Source: Paraburkholderia phenazinium
Lineage (GTDB): Bacteria > Pseudomonadota > Gammaproteobacteria > Burkholderiales > Burkholderiaceae
Assembly (NCBI RefSeq): GCF_900142845.1
Contig: NZ_FSRU01000001.1
Location: 1 to 64,000, forward strand
Length of the DNA stretch: 64,000 bases
Reading direction: 5' to 3'
How positions within the stretch are numbered: position 1 is the first letter of the stretch; every line of letters starts with the position of its first letter. Shown here in pieces: positions 9,104 to 18,016 of the stretch. A program made the translations under genes and the position numbers. Under the pieces are notes generated by a model, which was not told where the DNA came from, did not search any database, and saw only the letters and a list, made by a program, of their open reading frames with translations.

Positions 9104-10525
9104 TTACGCTTCGTGAGCGCGCAGGAAGCGGAAGAACTCGACGCCTTCGCGCAGACGCCGCTTCATCATGTCCCAGCTCATGAGCATCTCGCGCACGATC
9201 TCCCAGATCTTCGAGGGCCGGAAATAGAAGCGCTTGTAGAAGCTCTCGACGTGGTGATAGATCTCTTCGCGCGACAGATGCGGATAACCGATCGCCGCCA
9301 GCTGCACGCCTTCCTTGCTCACCAGGTTGATCACCTTGTTCTCCTGCAGCCAGCCGTTCTCCACCGCCTGGTTGTAGAGCGTCGTGCCCGGATACGGCGC
9401 CGCCAGCGACACCTGGATCGTGTGCGGGTTGATTTCCTTGGCGTACTCGATCGTCTTTTCGATCGTCTCCTGCGTCTCGCCCGGCAGCCCCAGGATAAAC
9501 GTGCCGTGAATCTTGATGTCCAGCTTGCGGCAGTCCTCGCTGAAGCGCCGGGCGATGTCCGTGCGCAGACCCTTCTTGATGTTCAGCAGGATCTGGTCGT
9601 CGCCCGACTCGTAGCCCACCAGCAGCAGGCGCAGACCGTTTTCCTTCATGATCTTCAGCGTCGAATACGGCACGTTCGCTTTCGCGTTGCAGGACCACGT
9701 CACGCCCAGCTTGCCGAGACCCCGTGCGATCTCTTCGACGCGCGGCTTGAAGTCGGTGAAGGTGTCGTCGTCGAACATGATCTCCTTGACCTCAGGCATG
9801 TTGTCGCGGATCCACTTCACCTCTTCCAGCACATTCTCCACCGAGCGCGTGCGGTAGCGGTGCCCGCCTACCGTCTGCGGCCACAGGCAGAACGTGCACT
9901 TCGAACGGCAGCCGCGACCCGTGTAGATCGATACATACGGATGCTTCAGGTAACCGATGAAGTAGTTTTCGATCTTCAGGTCGCGCTTGTAGACCGGCGC
10001 GACGAAGGGCAGCTCGTCCATGTTCTCGAGGATCGGGCGCGCCTCGTTGTGTTCGATCGAGCCGTCCGCTGCGCGATAGCTCAGGCCCTGTATCTGCGCG
10101 AGCGGTTTGCCTGCGGCCACTTCCTGGCAGGTGAAATCGAACTCTTCACGGCAGACGAAATCGATCGCCTCGCTCGCGGTCAGCGAGTTGTGCGGATCCA
10201 CGGCGACCTTCGCACCCACCATGCCGATCATCACCGACGGTTTGAGCTGCTTGAGGTCCTGCGCAAACATCGCGTCAGTGGGAAACGACGGCGTGCTGGT
10301 GTGGATGATCACAAGCTCGTACTGCTGCGCAATCTCGAGCGAAGCCTCAACGGACAAACCGTCCGCCGGCGCGTCGAGCACGCGGCTATCCGGCACGAGT
10401 GCCGCCGGCTGTGCGAGCCAGGTGGGATACCAGAACGAGCGGATCTCGCGCTTCGCCTGATAGCGCGAACCCGCGCCGCCATCGAAACCGTCATACGATG
10501 GGGCCTGCAAAAACAGCGTTTTCAT
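9104..10525 (-). CDS. hpnJ: Hopanoid biosynthesis radical SAM protein HpnJ
   Basis: A 473-residue B12-binding-type radical SAM protein. The 4Fe-4S motif is GCRSKCTFC with Cys206, Cys210 and Cys213 (CxxxCxxC). The N-terminal third (IHTSTPSFPTDAMFAQDL, GAKVAVDP) resembles the cobalamin-binding-like fold of this group. HpnJ is known to convert the glucosamine headgroup of hopanoids to the cyclitol ether, working after HpnI and HpnK. It heads a minus-strand operon ahead of hpnI. The start MKTLFLQAPSYDG is the family's conserved beginning, so the ATG at 10525 is secure. Confidence 0.92.
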   Translation of the reverse strand: MKTLFLQAPSYDGFDGGAGSRYQAKREIRSFWYPTWLAQPAALVPDSRVLDAPADGLSVEASLEIAQQYELVIIHTSTPSFPTDAMFAQDLKQLKPSVMIGMVGAKVAVDPHNSLTASEAIDFVCREEFDFTCQEVAAGKPLAQIQGLSYRAADGSIEHNEARPILENMDELPFVAPVYKRDLKIENYFIGYLKHPYVSIYTGRGCRSKCTFCLWPQTVGGHRYRTRSVENVLEEVKWIRDNMPEVKEIMFDDDTFTDFKPRVEEIARGLGKLGVTWSCNAKANVPYSTLKIMKENGLRLLLVGYESGDDQILLNIKKGLRTDIARRFSEDCRKLDIKIHGTFILGLPGETQETIEKTIEYAKEINPHTIQVSLAAPYPGTTLYNQAVENGWLQENKVINLVSKEGVQLAAIGYPHLSREEIYHHVESFYKRFYFRPSKIWEIVREMLMSWDMMKRRLREGVEFFRFLRAHEA

Positions 10526-10888
10526 GAATGATGCTCCGGCCAGCTCGATTGAGCCTGATAAGCGAGGGGAACGACAAAGGTGGCGGTGCGGAGAAGCGTT
10601 CCTGCCGCAACCATGGGGCTTATTAATGTATGTCTCCGAGCGCAGAAAACCTTAACCCGCCGCAATAGTTCGATCAACCTGGGATCTATCTTCGGGTGCC
10701 GCACACTTTTGCGTGACGCCACCCTGTCTGAAGGCAAGTCGTAGGCAAAACGTCAATCAACAGGAAGTCATCCGTCAAGACGAAAGGCCTGCGTAATAAT
10801 GCAATCCCGTTTAACGGGGCAAAGCACCTTCTTCGATTATCGAACCCGCCTATGGAGATTTTGTGAAATAAGCGAAAGCACTCTCTGT
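10526..10888. other. Intergenic stretch upstream of hpnJ
   Basis: About 360 bp with no gene I can support. It must hold the hpnJ promoter on the minus strand. A 43-codon plus-strand frame from an ATG near 10614 ends in TAG near 10742 but has no ribosome site or family signal, so I did not call it. I see no strong palindrome. Confidence 0.5.
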
Positions 10889-11041
10889 ATGCTGACCCGC
10901 TATAACCGCTGGGCCAACCAGCGCATCTATGAAGCGATCGCCGCGCTGCCGGGCGACGAGGCACTCAAGCCGCCGGACGAAGAGGAGAGGGTGAGATTCA
11001 GTCTACGCGAGGAGCGCGCAGGGCAGGCACTCCCCTCTTGA
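10889..11041 (+). pseudogene. DinB family protein, N-terminal remnant
   Basis: The first 26 or so residues, MLTRYNRWANQRIYEAIAAL followed by PGDEAL, match the start of DinB/YfiT metal-dependent proteins (usually about 160 residues), where N-x-R-W-A-N begins helix 1. After PPDEEERVR the similarity is lost and the frame stops at 11041. None of the later metal-ligand histidines are present in any frame nearby, because a lipoprotein gene follows at once on the other strand. This looks like a truncated relic. Confidence 0.55.
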
Positions 11042-11048
11042 GCGAAGC

Positions 11049-11270
11049 CTAGTAGCCCGGTGCCCAGTGACCGTACTCCCATTCCCAATGGTTGCCTTCC
11101 CAACGGTAGTGCCCTTTCACCCAGTGATAGCCGGGTGCCGGGGACGCTGGCACGACTTCGACCAGCGGCGCGGGCTGAGGCGGCCGTGCCGGTTCAACCA
11201 CGCATGCGCTAAGCAAGGCAGCGCACACGCAAGAAAGCAAAGCAGCAGTGAAGGTGGATGGTTTTTTCAT
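11049..11270 (-). CDS. WXXGXW-repeat (YXWGXW) small lipoprotein
   Basis: A 73-residue exported protein with a lipoprotein signal (MKKPSTFTAALLSCVCAALL, lipobox LSAC, lipidated Cys near residue 23). The mature part is a Pro-rich linker followed by repeats YHWVKGHYRWEGNHWEWEYG and HWAPGY, which match the WXXGXW repeat family common in Burkholderiales. The function is unknown; the family is thought to sit in the outer membrane or periplasm. It ends 7 bp from the end of the DinB relic on the opposite strand. Confidence 0.85.
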   Translation of the reverse strand: MKKPSTFTAALLSCVCAALLSACVVEPARPPQPAPLVEVVPASPAPGYHWVKGHYRWEGNHWEWEYGHWAPGY

Positions 11271-11324
11271 TTAAAGCTCCTGTTTTTAGAACTGCAACAA
11301 CACAGCCGTCACCCAGACTGCACG

Positions 11325-12482
11325 CTAGGTACGGATCAAACCTGTCAGCGGTTGCGTGGCTCCCGCTTGCGCAAAGAGCGTGGCTGCCGTGCGATGCGGG
11401 TCGAGTCCGAGGCTCTCGCTCGCCGCGCCCGCGATCAAACCGTCGAGCGCGGTGGTGGCTCGCAGGTCACGCGCCTGGTAGAGATCGTTGGGCTTCAGTC
11501 CCGGCCAGTCGCCGAGTACGCGCCCGCCCTGCACGGCTCCGCCTGCCAGCATCGCCACCGATCCGGTCCCATGGTCCGTACCGCCCGTGCCGTTGGCAGC
11601 CGCGGTGCGGCCGAACTCGGTGGCTACCAGCACGGTCGTCTTGCCCCACAGCGGGCCAAGTCCGTCGCGCAGCGATGCGAGCATCGTGTCGAGCGCTTTC
11701 AACTGATTCGCGAGGCGCGGGTTCTGCGCGCTATGCGTGTCCCAGCCGCCGGTTTCGATCATCGCCATGCGCGGACCGTCCTCGCGCGACAGAAAACTCG
11801 CCGCGAGCTTGCCGAGGCTCGCCGGATCCTGGCGCGCGCCGGCGTCGCTCGCGAGGCCGCGCGCCGTCATCGCGGATTCCCAAAGCGGCCTGAATTGCGC
11901 GTCCTGGTCGTAGAGCTGCGAGACGCGCGTCAGCAGATCGTCGGGCGCTTGCGGCAATCCAGACGGCGCGTATGAGGTGACATCGGCCTTGCCGCGCAAC
12001 GCCAGCGGCACCGTCGGTGCGAACGCAATGGCGTTTTCGTGGCTGGCGGGCATCATCGCAACCAGCCGGTTCAGCCAGCCATCCTTCACCTGATACGGCG
12101 AGGTGCCGCCGGTTTCCAGCACATTCTGGCCGTCGAAATGGGAGCGGTCGCGATAGGGCGAGGCCACCGCATGCACGAACAGCGCTTCGCCGGACGTGTA
12201 CATTTTCGCGGTCTCGGCAAGCGACGGATGCAGCGCAAAAGTACCGTTCAGTTTGGTGGCCGTCGACGCATCGATGGCGAGCGCACCGCGCAAGCTCTGG
12301 TAGGACGGCTCGGCATACGGCACCACGATATTCAGACCGTCGGCCGCGCCGCGCTGGATCACGAAGACGAAGCGGCGGTCGGTCTCGACGCTCGCGAAGG
12401 CTATGTGCGGCGACACGAAAATCGCACCGGCACCGGCTGCGGCGAAGCTCAGAAATTGGCGACGGGAAAGCATGGCGTTCAT
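11325..12482 (-). CDS. DUF1501 family protein, Tat-exported
   Basis: A 385-residue DUF1501 (alkaline-phosphatase-fold related) protein with a twin-arginine signal: LSRRQFLSFAAAGAGAIF near residue 4. Recognisable family blocks are VFVIQRGAADGLNIVVPY, SPYRDRSHFDGQNVLETGG, IETGGWDTHS and VATEFGRTAAANGTGGTDHG, the last carrying the conserved metal-ligand-like residues of the sulfatase/phosphatase superfamily. The start ATG at 12482 overlaps the TGA of the DUF1800 gene (ATGA), a sign of coupled translation. DUF1501 and DUF1800 pairs are widespread, exported and of uncertain function. Confidence 0.9.
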   Translation of the reverse strand: MNAMLSRRQFLSFAAAGAGAIFVSPHIAFASVETDRRFVFVIQRGAADGLNIVVPYAEPSYQSLRGALAIDASTATKLNGTFALHPSLAETAKMYTSGEALFVHAVASPYRDRSHFDGQNVLETGGTSPYQVKDGWLNRLVAMMPASHENAIAFAPTVPLALRGKADVTSYAPSGLPQAPDDLLTRVSQLYDQDAQFRPLWESAMTARGLASDAGARQDPASLGKLAASFLSREDGPRMAMIETGGWDTHSAQNPRLANQLKALDTMLASLRDGLGPLWGKTTVLVATEFGRTAAANGTGGTDHGTGSVAMLAGGAVQGGRVLGDWPGLKPNDLYQARDLRATTALDGLIAGAASESLGLDPHRTAATLFAQAGATQPLTGLIRT

Positions 12483-13930
12483 CTCCGTTGAAAGTCGGGC
12501 GACACGAGCAGCAGCGCGATCGCCATCGAGGCGCTCTCGGCGCGCGATACCGCGGTCTGGGTCGGCGCGCTGATCGAACCCACCAGCAACGTCTGGCTCA
12601 ACGTACGCGGATCGATCCGGTCGCCGATACGCGACGCAAAACGCTGCGCCACTTCCACCCGGCGCACCAGCGCGTCGGGAGCGGCCCAGCTCGCGGCGAT
12701 ATCGTCGTAGCCGGCGGGCGAGCCCGGCCGCCAGACCGGCTCGCCGAGCTGCGTGAGGAGCGGCGCGCTCTGCAGATTGCCGGGCTCTTGCCAGCCGAGA
12801 CCGCGCATCGACGAGATCGTCCATTCCCACGGCGTTTTGAATTTCACCGCCACAGGCGACCACGCTTCCGGGGAATCGATCAACGCGCGATAGACCGTCG
12901 GCAAATCGCCGCCGCTGCGCTCGAAGGCATTCGCGAGCCGTTCAGTGACCGCAGATGGTGGGTTGTCCGAAACAAAGTGACGCGCCAGCTTGCCGGCGAT
13001 GTGCTGTGCCGTGGCCGACGACGCGGCGAAGTCGTGCAGGATCGCCAGCGCCTGGTCTTCGCCCTGCTGATCGTAGCGGCGCCCCATGATGGTCCGCGAA
13101 CCCGGCTCGTGCACTTGCGGGCGAAACACGAAGCTGCCGGGCGCGGCGCCGTTCGGCTGCGGTCCCTTCACGCCGGCCACGCTCCACCCTGTGAGGGCGC
13201 GGGCGAATTCGGTGACGTCAGCCTGGGTGTAGCCGCTGCGCACGCCGAGCGTATGCAGCTCCATGATTTCGCGCGCGAGGTTCTCGTTGAGCCCGCGCTT
13301 GTTGTCCGGATTGCGTTGCTCGGCGCGCAGCGCCGCCATGCTGTCGGGCCCCACGGAGCGTGTCTGATCGAGGAAGATCTGCATCGCAGGATGACGTTCC
13401 ACCGCGACCAGCATGTCGTCGAAACGGCCCAGCACGTGCGGCCGGATCGCTTCCATTTCGAATGAACCGGCCAGCGCTGCGACCTGCGGTTTTTCTGTGG
13501 ATACCGCGAAGTGATTCGCCCAGAAATGCACCAGCCGGTCGATAAACGGCGTCGAGCTCGTCAATGCGCTGCTGACGCGCGCATCCACTGCGGTGCGATA
13601 GATATCGCGGATTTCGCCGCGGATCGCCTTGTTGGCGGCTAGCCTGGCAGCCTGGCCAGCAGCGGTCTGGCTGGCCACCGGATCGGCGTTGGTGTTGGCG
13701 TTGGTGCCCGCATTCGCGTTGGCATTCTGCTGCCGTTGCTCGCCAAGCTGAGTCGCCAGCGCCACAGCAGTAGGCTGCCCCGCCCATGCCGCAGGCAGCG
13801 GCTGATACTGCTCGAACTGCGCGAGCAACCAGGCCTTGGGATCGGCCGGCGGGGTATCGTCGGGGCGAGCGCCGAGACCGAAACGGTTCAGCGCAATTGC
13901 CGCGGCGTTGTCGCTGGGTGACGTAACCAT
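12479..13930 (-). CDS. DUF1800 family protein
   Basis: A 483-residue DUF1800 protein: ALNRFGLGARPDD at the start, HFWANHFAVSTEKPQV, AMQIFLDQTRSVG, NENLAREIMELHTLGV, YTQADVTEFARALTGW, and a final MAIALLLVSPDFQRR. A low-complexity insert, NANANAGTNANTNAD, sits at residues 69-83 and is encoded by short repeated codons. No clear signal peptide is visible, although its partner DUF1501 is Tat-exported; the pair might leave together. It is the first gene of the two-gene unit and lies 131 bp downstream of a sigma-factor operon on the same strand. Confidence 0.9.
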   Translation of the reverse strand: MVTSPSDNAAAIALNRFGLGARPDDTPPADPKAWLLAQFEQYQPLPAAWAGQPTAVALATQLGEQRQQNANANAGTNANTNADPVASQTAAGQAARLAANKAIRGEIRDIYRTAVDARVSSALTSSTPFIDRLVHFWANHFAVSTEKPQVAALAGSFEMEAIRPHVLGRFDDMLVAVERHPAMQIFLDQTRSVGPDSMAALRAEQRNPDNKRGLNENLAREIMELHTLGVRSGYTQADVTEFARALTGWSVAGVKGPQPNGAAPGSFVFRPQVHEPGSRTIMGRRYDQQGEDQALAILHDFAASSATAQHIAGKLARHFVSDNPPSAVTERLANAFERSGGDLPTVYRALIDSPEAWSPVAVKFKTPWEWTISSMRGLGWQEPGNLQSAPLLTQLGEPVWRPGSPAGYDDIAASWAAPDALVRRVEVAQRFASRIGDRIDPRTLSQTLLVGSISAPTQTAVSRAESASMAIALLLVSPDFQRR

Positions 13931-14061
13931 GCGCGTTCCTTCGAGCGTTGCGTACCTTCTTTAAACGCTCGTGACCGCCGTTTCCGTCGCTGTCCTACAG
14001 AAGTTTTCTGCACGGGGCCCAGAATCGGCCCGCTCACACGCTCAACCGCTCAACCGCGCAC

Positions 14062-14598
14062 TCACTGGCTCGCGGGCTCCTGGCTCGCCGCCTCATTCGC
14101 TTCCGCGCTCGCGGCCCGCTTGCCCTTCGCGGGCGCAGGCGGCGGCTCGCGCCATTGGCCCGCCTGCTTCAGTCCTTCAGCAAACTTGACGCGCTCATCG
14201 GGCGTGAGCGTCGTCGCAAAGTCGGCGACGCTGCTCTCGACTTCGGTGCGCAGCGCGATATCCGCCTCACGCGTGTGCTGCAGCGCTGCATCCAGTGCGA
14301 CGCGATCGAACTGCGGCGCGGCCAGCAAAGCCAGCACTTCGTGACGTCCTTCGCGTCCCGCGCGCGCATCGTCCTTACCGTCGCGACGCGCGGCCTTCAG
14401 CGCCGCCATGAACTGCTTCTGACGCTCCGGCGAAAGCCCGTCCGTGGCGAAGCGCAGCGCGGTACGCGGCTGCGGCGCCCTGGCGATCTTGTCGTGCGCG
14501 GCGAACCACTGATACGCCCCACCCGCAATCGCGCCCAGCAAAAACACGTTCAGCACGAACGAACCGGCCAGCAGAATCTTCCATGTACGGCCGCTCAT
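14062..14598 (-). CDS. Periplasmic heavy-metal-sensor-like protein (CnrX/Spy-like)
   Basis: A 178-residue protein with one N-terminal membrane anchor (ILLAGSFVLNVFLLGAIAGG) and an alpha-helical periplasmic domain. The segments LSPERQKQFMAALKAARRDG and LTPDERVKFAEGLKQAG resemble the LTxxQ-like helices of the Metal_resist/CnrX/Spy group. The tail is Ala/Glu/Pro-rich. Its ATG overlaps the stop of the preceding gene (ATGA). In the CnrYXH system a similar protein controls an ECF sigma factor through an anti-sigma factor; the gene order here suggests a comparable arrangement, but the signal is unknown. Confidence 0.75.
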   Translation of the reverse strand: MSGRTWKILLAGSFVLNVFLLGAIAGGAYQWFAAHDKIARAPQPRTALRFATDGLSPERQKQFMAALKAARRDGKDDARAGREGRHEVLALLAAPQFDRVALDAALQHTREADIALRTEVESSVADFATTLTPDERVKFAEGLKQAGQWREPPPAPAKGKRAASAEANEAASQEPASQ

Positions 14599-15017
14599 TC
14601 GCCGCTCCAGTCGGCGGTGGAACCGTCGAAGCTCGAAGTCATATACGACGACGACTCATGCCCCTGCGGCGGCGTGCCGGTCAGGACAAAAAACGACACC
14701 GCGAAAGCACCCGCCAGGCCGCCGGCGAGGCCGATGCCGGCAAACGCCGCGCCTTGCCACCAGAGCCGTCCGCGATGTTTCACCGGACGCCGGGCAGGCG
14801 CCGCCGCCACGATGCGCTCGACGAAGGCACGCTCCGGCGCCGCAACCGTATGGCTCGCCAGCCACGCGTCGAGGCCAGCCGACTCGGCCAGCAAACCGTT
14901 CGCCTCGACCCGGTGCAGATCGGCCCAGGCTTCGGCGGCCGCGCGCTCCTTGTCCGGCCAGCGGCGCGGATCGGCGCCATAAGCGTCGACGATGGTACGA
15001 AATCTCTCAGGTGTCAT
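14595..15017 (-). CDS. Putative anti-sigma factor, single-pass membrane protein
   Basis: A 140-residue protein with a charged N-terminal cytoplasmic part (MTPERFRTIVDAYGADPRRW), a linker, one strong transmembrane helix (FAGIGLAGGLAGAFAVSFFV) and a short periplasmic tail. There is no zinc-binding HxxxCxxC motif, so it is not a ZAS-type anti-sigma factor. Its place directly after an ECF sigma gene with an ATGA overlap, and directly before the metal-sensor-like gene, makes an anti-sigma role the best guess. Confidence 0.65.
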   Translation of the reverse strand: MTPERFRTIVDAYGADPRRWPDKERAAAEAWADLHRVEANGLLAESAGLDAWLASHTVAAPERAFVERIVAAAPARRPVKHRGRLWWQGAAFAGIGLAGGLAGAFAVSFFVLTGTPPQGHESSSYMTSSFDGSTADWSGE

Positions 15018-15583
15018 GGCATGTCCTTGCTAAAGCCGCTGCCGGCCAGTTGTGCGCGCAGATTGCGGCGCGCGCGCGCGAGCAGACTTTCGAGGGCGTC
15101 GACCGTGATGCCCATCAACGCGGCAGCTTCGATATTCGAGAGCTCCTGGTAGTAGTTGAGTACCAGAGCTTCGCGCTGCCGAACCGGCAGCGCAGCAAGC
15201 GCCGTGCGCACGCGTTCGTCGCGCACACGGGCTTCGAGTTGCATGTCGGGTAAAGCCTGCGGATCGGCTTCGTCCGGCAGCTCGGCCACCGGGTCTTCAC
15301 GACGCCCGCGCAAGCGGTCGTAACAGAGGTTCAGCGCCACGCGGTGGATCCACGTGTCGAAGCGCGCCTCACCCTCTTTCCAGTGGGGCGCCTGTTTCCA
15401 GATACGCACAAAAGCCTCCTGTGCGACGTCTTCCGCTTCCATACGGTCTCCCAACATGCGCGTCGCGAGCGCGAGCAGACGCGGCAGCTTGCGCGACACG
15501 AGAGTGCGCACCGCCGCCGGATCCTGCTCGCCGACCCGCGCGACGAGTTCCGCGTCGGGATCGCGCTCGCTCAAGGGGCGCAA
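15014..15583 (-). CDS. ECF-family RNA polymerase sigma factor
   Basis: A 189-residue group IV sigma factor. Region 2 includes ATRMLGDRMEAEDVAQEAFV and RFDTWIHRVALNLCYDRLR; region 4 includes LAALPVRQREALVLNYYQEL and the helix-turn-helix MGITVDALESLLARARRNLR. It directs polymerase to a small regulon, usually including its own operon. The start is uncertain: TTG at 15583 is the first start-type codon in frame, with no strong ribosome site. It leads a three-gene chain (sigma, putative anti-sigma, metal-sensor-like) joined by ATGA overlaps. Confidence 0.88.
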   Translation of the reverse strand: MRPLSERDPDAELVARVGEQDPAAVRTLVSRKLPRLLALATRMLGDRMEAEDVAQEAFVRIWKQAPHWKEGEARFDTWIHRVALNLCYDRLRGRREDPVAELPDEADPQALPDMQLEARVRDERVRTALAALPVRQREALVLNYYQELSNIEAAALMGITVDALESLLARARRNLRAQLAGSGFSKDMP

Positions 15584-15984
15584 TTCCGTGACATCCGCGG
15601 CTGGCGCCGTTGCGTCCGGACATATCGTGTCGCGACACGAGCCTTTCTCACTTGCCGTTGCTCCGAGAGGTGCGCTTTGCGCCTGTTTTTATTCAAGTCT
15701 TCAATATACGACGACGGCAGGATGGTAATACGCCGGCCCAGCCGTTTACGCCCAGTGACCGTCCATCCAACGCATGTAACGCTCCCATAGGTCTAAGAAA
15801 AGCGGAATAGCTCCGTTTCGTCTTAAACGCGGCGGCCGGGAAAATCCGTCGCGGATTTTTTTGCAGGTTCGGAAATAATTCGAAGGTGCTGTTGCCTCGC
15901 TGTTGCCGGGACGGACGAAGGGCTCGCCCCACGCCACGCCCTCCCCACCCGGCGCGGCTCGCGCTATGCTGTGACCCTGAACGC
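15584..15984. other. Divergent intergenic region between sigma operon and araC-type gene
   Basis: About 400 bp carrying the promoters of the ECF operon (minus) and the AraC gene (plus). It contains a short stem followed by T residues at 15841-15862. The stretch around 15690-15715 is locally AT-rich and could hold the sigma operon promoter. No gene is supported. Confidence 0.5.
15841..15862 (+). terminator. Short terminator-like hairpin with T-run
   Basis: AAAATCCG / CGGATTTT forms an 8-bp stem with a TCG loop, continuing into seven T residues in total. On the minus strand it also ends in four T. The stem is AT-rich and weak. No plus-strand gene lies directly upstream, so its role is unclear; it may insulate the two divergent genes. 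Confidence 0.4.
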
Positions 15985-16839
15985 GTGACGCCCTCCACCA
16001 CTCGCCGATCCCAAGCCACCGTGCCGCTAGCCCGCCCTCCCGAACTCCCCGAAGACGACGACGCCCATTCGCTCGCGCGGCGCTATCCACGTGGGATGCA
16101 CATCGAACCCCACTCGCACACCTGGGCGCAGGTGCTGTACGCCATGGCGGGTGTCATGTGGGTCGAAGTCGGCCGCGAGGCGCTGGTGGTGCCGCCGCAG
16201 CGCGCCGTGTGGCTGCCGGCCGGAACGGTGCACTCGATCCACATGATGAGCGAGGTCGAGATGCGCAATATCTATCTGCACAAGCGCAACGTCCAGCACC
16301 TCAGCAAGCAAAGCGATGTCTTCGAAATCAACGGCTTGCTGCGCGAGCTCATCACCACCATCGCCGAATACGAACACACCCACGCCCGCGACAGCGCCTA
16401 TCTGGAGGTGGCGTACAAGCTCGCCATGCTGGAGCTGATGCATGCGCCGCGCTCGTCCTTGCGCATTCCGCTGCCGGATGCCTCCGACCGGCGGCTCGAC
16501 GCGCTCTGCCGCGCGGTGATCGGCAACCCGTCGATTGCCGTCAGCTTCGAGCAGCATGCCGCCTCGGTCGGCGCGAGCGTACGCACGCTCGCGCGCCTGT
16601 TCACGCGTGAGCTCGGTATCGGCTTCTCCGAGTGGCGCCGCCAGGTGCAACTGGCCGTGGCCGTGTCCGGTCTGGCGGAAGGACGCTCGGTCAGCAGCAT
16701 CGCGCGCGATCTCGGCTATCTGCCGAGCAGCTTCAGCGACATGTTCCGCCGCGAACTCGGCGCGCCGCCCACCGAATTCGATCCGCAGGAAACCCTCAGC
16801 ACCGCGCGCGAGGAAACCGGCGCCCCCGCCGGCAAGTAA
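15985..16839 (+). CDS. AraC family transcriptional regulator with cupin sensor domain
   Basis: The N-terminal half is a cupin (HIEPHSHTWAQVLYAMAGVM, then VVPPQRAVWLPAGTVHSI), the usual ligand-sensing part. The C-terminal half holds two helix-turn-helix motifs typical of AraC: FEQHAASVGASVRTLARLFT and SVSSIARDLGYLPSSFSDMF. Length from GTG 15985 is 284 residues; GTG 16021 (PLARPPELPEDDD) is an equally possible start, and neither has a clear ribosome site. Proteins of this layout often control a neighbouring permease or enzyme; the quinone oxidoreductase gene 150 bp downstream on the same strand is a candidate target. Confidence 0.88.
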   Translation: MTPSTTRRSQATVPLARPPELPEDDDAHSLARRYPRGMHIEPHSHTWAQVLYAMAGVMWVEVGREALVVPPQRAVWLPAGTVHSIHMMSEVEMRNIYLHKRNVQHLSKQSDVFEINGLLRELITTIAEYEHTHARDSAYLEVAYKLAMLELMHAPRSSLRIPLPDASDRRLDALCRAVIGNPSIAVSFEQHAASVGASVRTLARLFTRELGIGFSEWRRQVQLAVAVSGLAEGRSVSSIARDLGYLPSSFSDMFRRELGAPPTEFDPQETLSTAREETGAPAGK

Positions 16840-16990
16840 CCCTCCCGGGGGCCGCGCGGGCAAGGTGTCGCGGCCCGCGGCACCGCTGTCCGAAATTCGA
16901 AAGCGCTTGTCTCAACAAGGTAGTCTCGGACATCTAGAATGGGTTCATCGCTGCACCGCGCAGCGCACCACCCACTCAGGAGCATTGTCG

Positions 16991-17953
16991 ATGAAAGCCA
17001 TCCAGTTCAAGTCTTTCGGCAACCCGGACGTCCTCGAATACGTCGATGTGCCGACCCCGTCGGCCGACGCGGACAGCGCCGTGGTCCAGGTCAAGAGCGC
17101 CTCGGTCAATCCGAGCGATGTGAAGAACGTCTCCGGCCATTTCGAGCACACCGTGTTGCCGCGCACGCCGGGCCGCGACTTTAGCGGCGTCGTCGTGGAC
17201 GGGCCCGCCGAATGGATCGGCGCCGATGTTTGGGGCACGGGCGGCGACATCGGCTTCACGCGCGACGGCACTCACGCCCAGTTCATCAAGATTCCCCTCG
17301 CTGCGCTGTCGCGCAAGCCGAAAACGCTCAGCCATGAACAGGCGGCGGCCATCGGCGTGAACTTCGTGGTGGCCTGGCTCGGCGCGGTGGACCACGCGCA
17401 ACTGAAAGCCGGCGAAACCATTGCTGTGATCGGTGCGGGTGGCGGCGTGGGCGGTGCAGTGGTGCAGATCGCCAAAGCGCGCGGCTGCCGCGTGATCGGC
17501 GTGGACCGTCATCCGCCGCTGCCGGATTCGCCGGCAGGCCGCCTGATCGACGCATACGTGCCGTTCGACGAGCACGCCATCGAACGCGTCAAGGCCTTGA
17601 GCGACGGCGGCGTCGACGTGGTCTACGACTCGGTGGGCGGGGTCGCTTTCGAAACCGCCTTGGGCCTCGTCAAGCGCCGCGGCCGCGTGGTCGAAATCAG
17701 CGCAACCGGCAAGCGCCGCGTCGAACTCGACCTGATCGACTTCTACCATAACGAGACTCAGCTGCTCGGCGTCGATAGCGCCAAGCTGGGTGTCGCCGAA
17801 TCGGCCCGGCTGATGACGGCGCTGGTCGAAGGCTTCGAGAGCGGCGCCCTGCAGCCGCCGGCCATTGCCGAACGCTACACGCTCGAGCACACCCGCGAAG
17901 CTTACGAGGCCGTCACCGCCGGCACACGCGGGCGTGTCGTCATCACGATGTGA
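16991..17953 (+). CDS. Zinc-independent quinone oxidoreductase (MDR family)
   Basis: A 320-residue medium-chain reductase: GroES-like domain (MKAIQFKSFGNPDVLEYVDV, RTPGRDFSGVVVDGP) and an NAD(P)-binding Rossmann domain with VIGAGGGVGGAVVQIAKARG around residues 145-164. Catalytic-zinc cysteines are absent, so it belongs to the quinone/enone reductase branch using NADPH. An AGGAGC ribosome site lies about 8 bp upstream of the ATG. The exact substrate is not visible. A small XapX gene follows 63 bp downstream on the same strand. Confidence 0.9.
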   Translation: MKAIQFKSFGNPDVLEYVDVPTPSADADSAVVQVKSASVNPSDVKNVSGHFEHTVLPRTPGRDFSGVVVDGPAEWIGADVWGTGGDIGFTRDGTHAQFIKIPLAALSRKPKTLSHEQAAAIGVNFVVAWLGAVDHAQLKAGETIAVIGAGGGVGGAVVQIAKARGCRVIGVDRHPPLPDSPAGRLIDAYVPFDEHAIERVKALSDGGVDVVYDSVGGVAFETALGLVKRRGRVVEISATGKRRVELDLIDFYHNETQLLGVDSAKLGVAESARLMTALVEGFESGALQPPAIAERYTLEHTREAYEAVTAGTRGRVVITM

Positions 17954-18016
17954 GATCCGGTTCGCGCGGTGGGTATCGACACCCGCCGCGCGCCATCGCC
18001 AGAGGGTAAAGCAATC

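Noticed and set aside
8909..10531. Plus-strand open frame of about 540 codons opposite hpnI/hpnJ
   Set aside because: It spans two real minus-strand genes and has Arg/His/Leu-rich shadow composition.
10614..10745. 43-codon plus-strand frame upstream of the DinB relic
   Set aside because: No ribosome site and no conserved feature; cannot be told from chance.
13683..13730. Short repeated sequence that could suggest a CRISPR-like or satellite repeat
   Set aside because: It is in-frame low-complexity coding sequence (Asn-Ala repeats) inside the DUF1800 gene.
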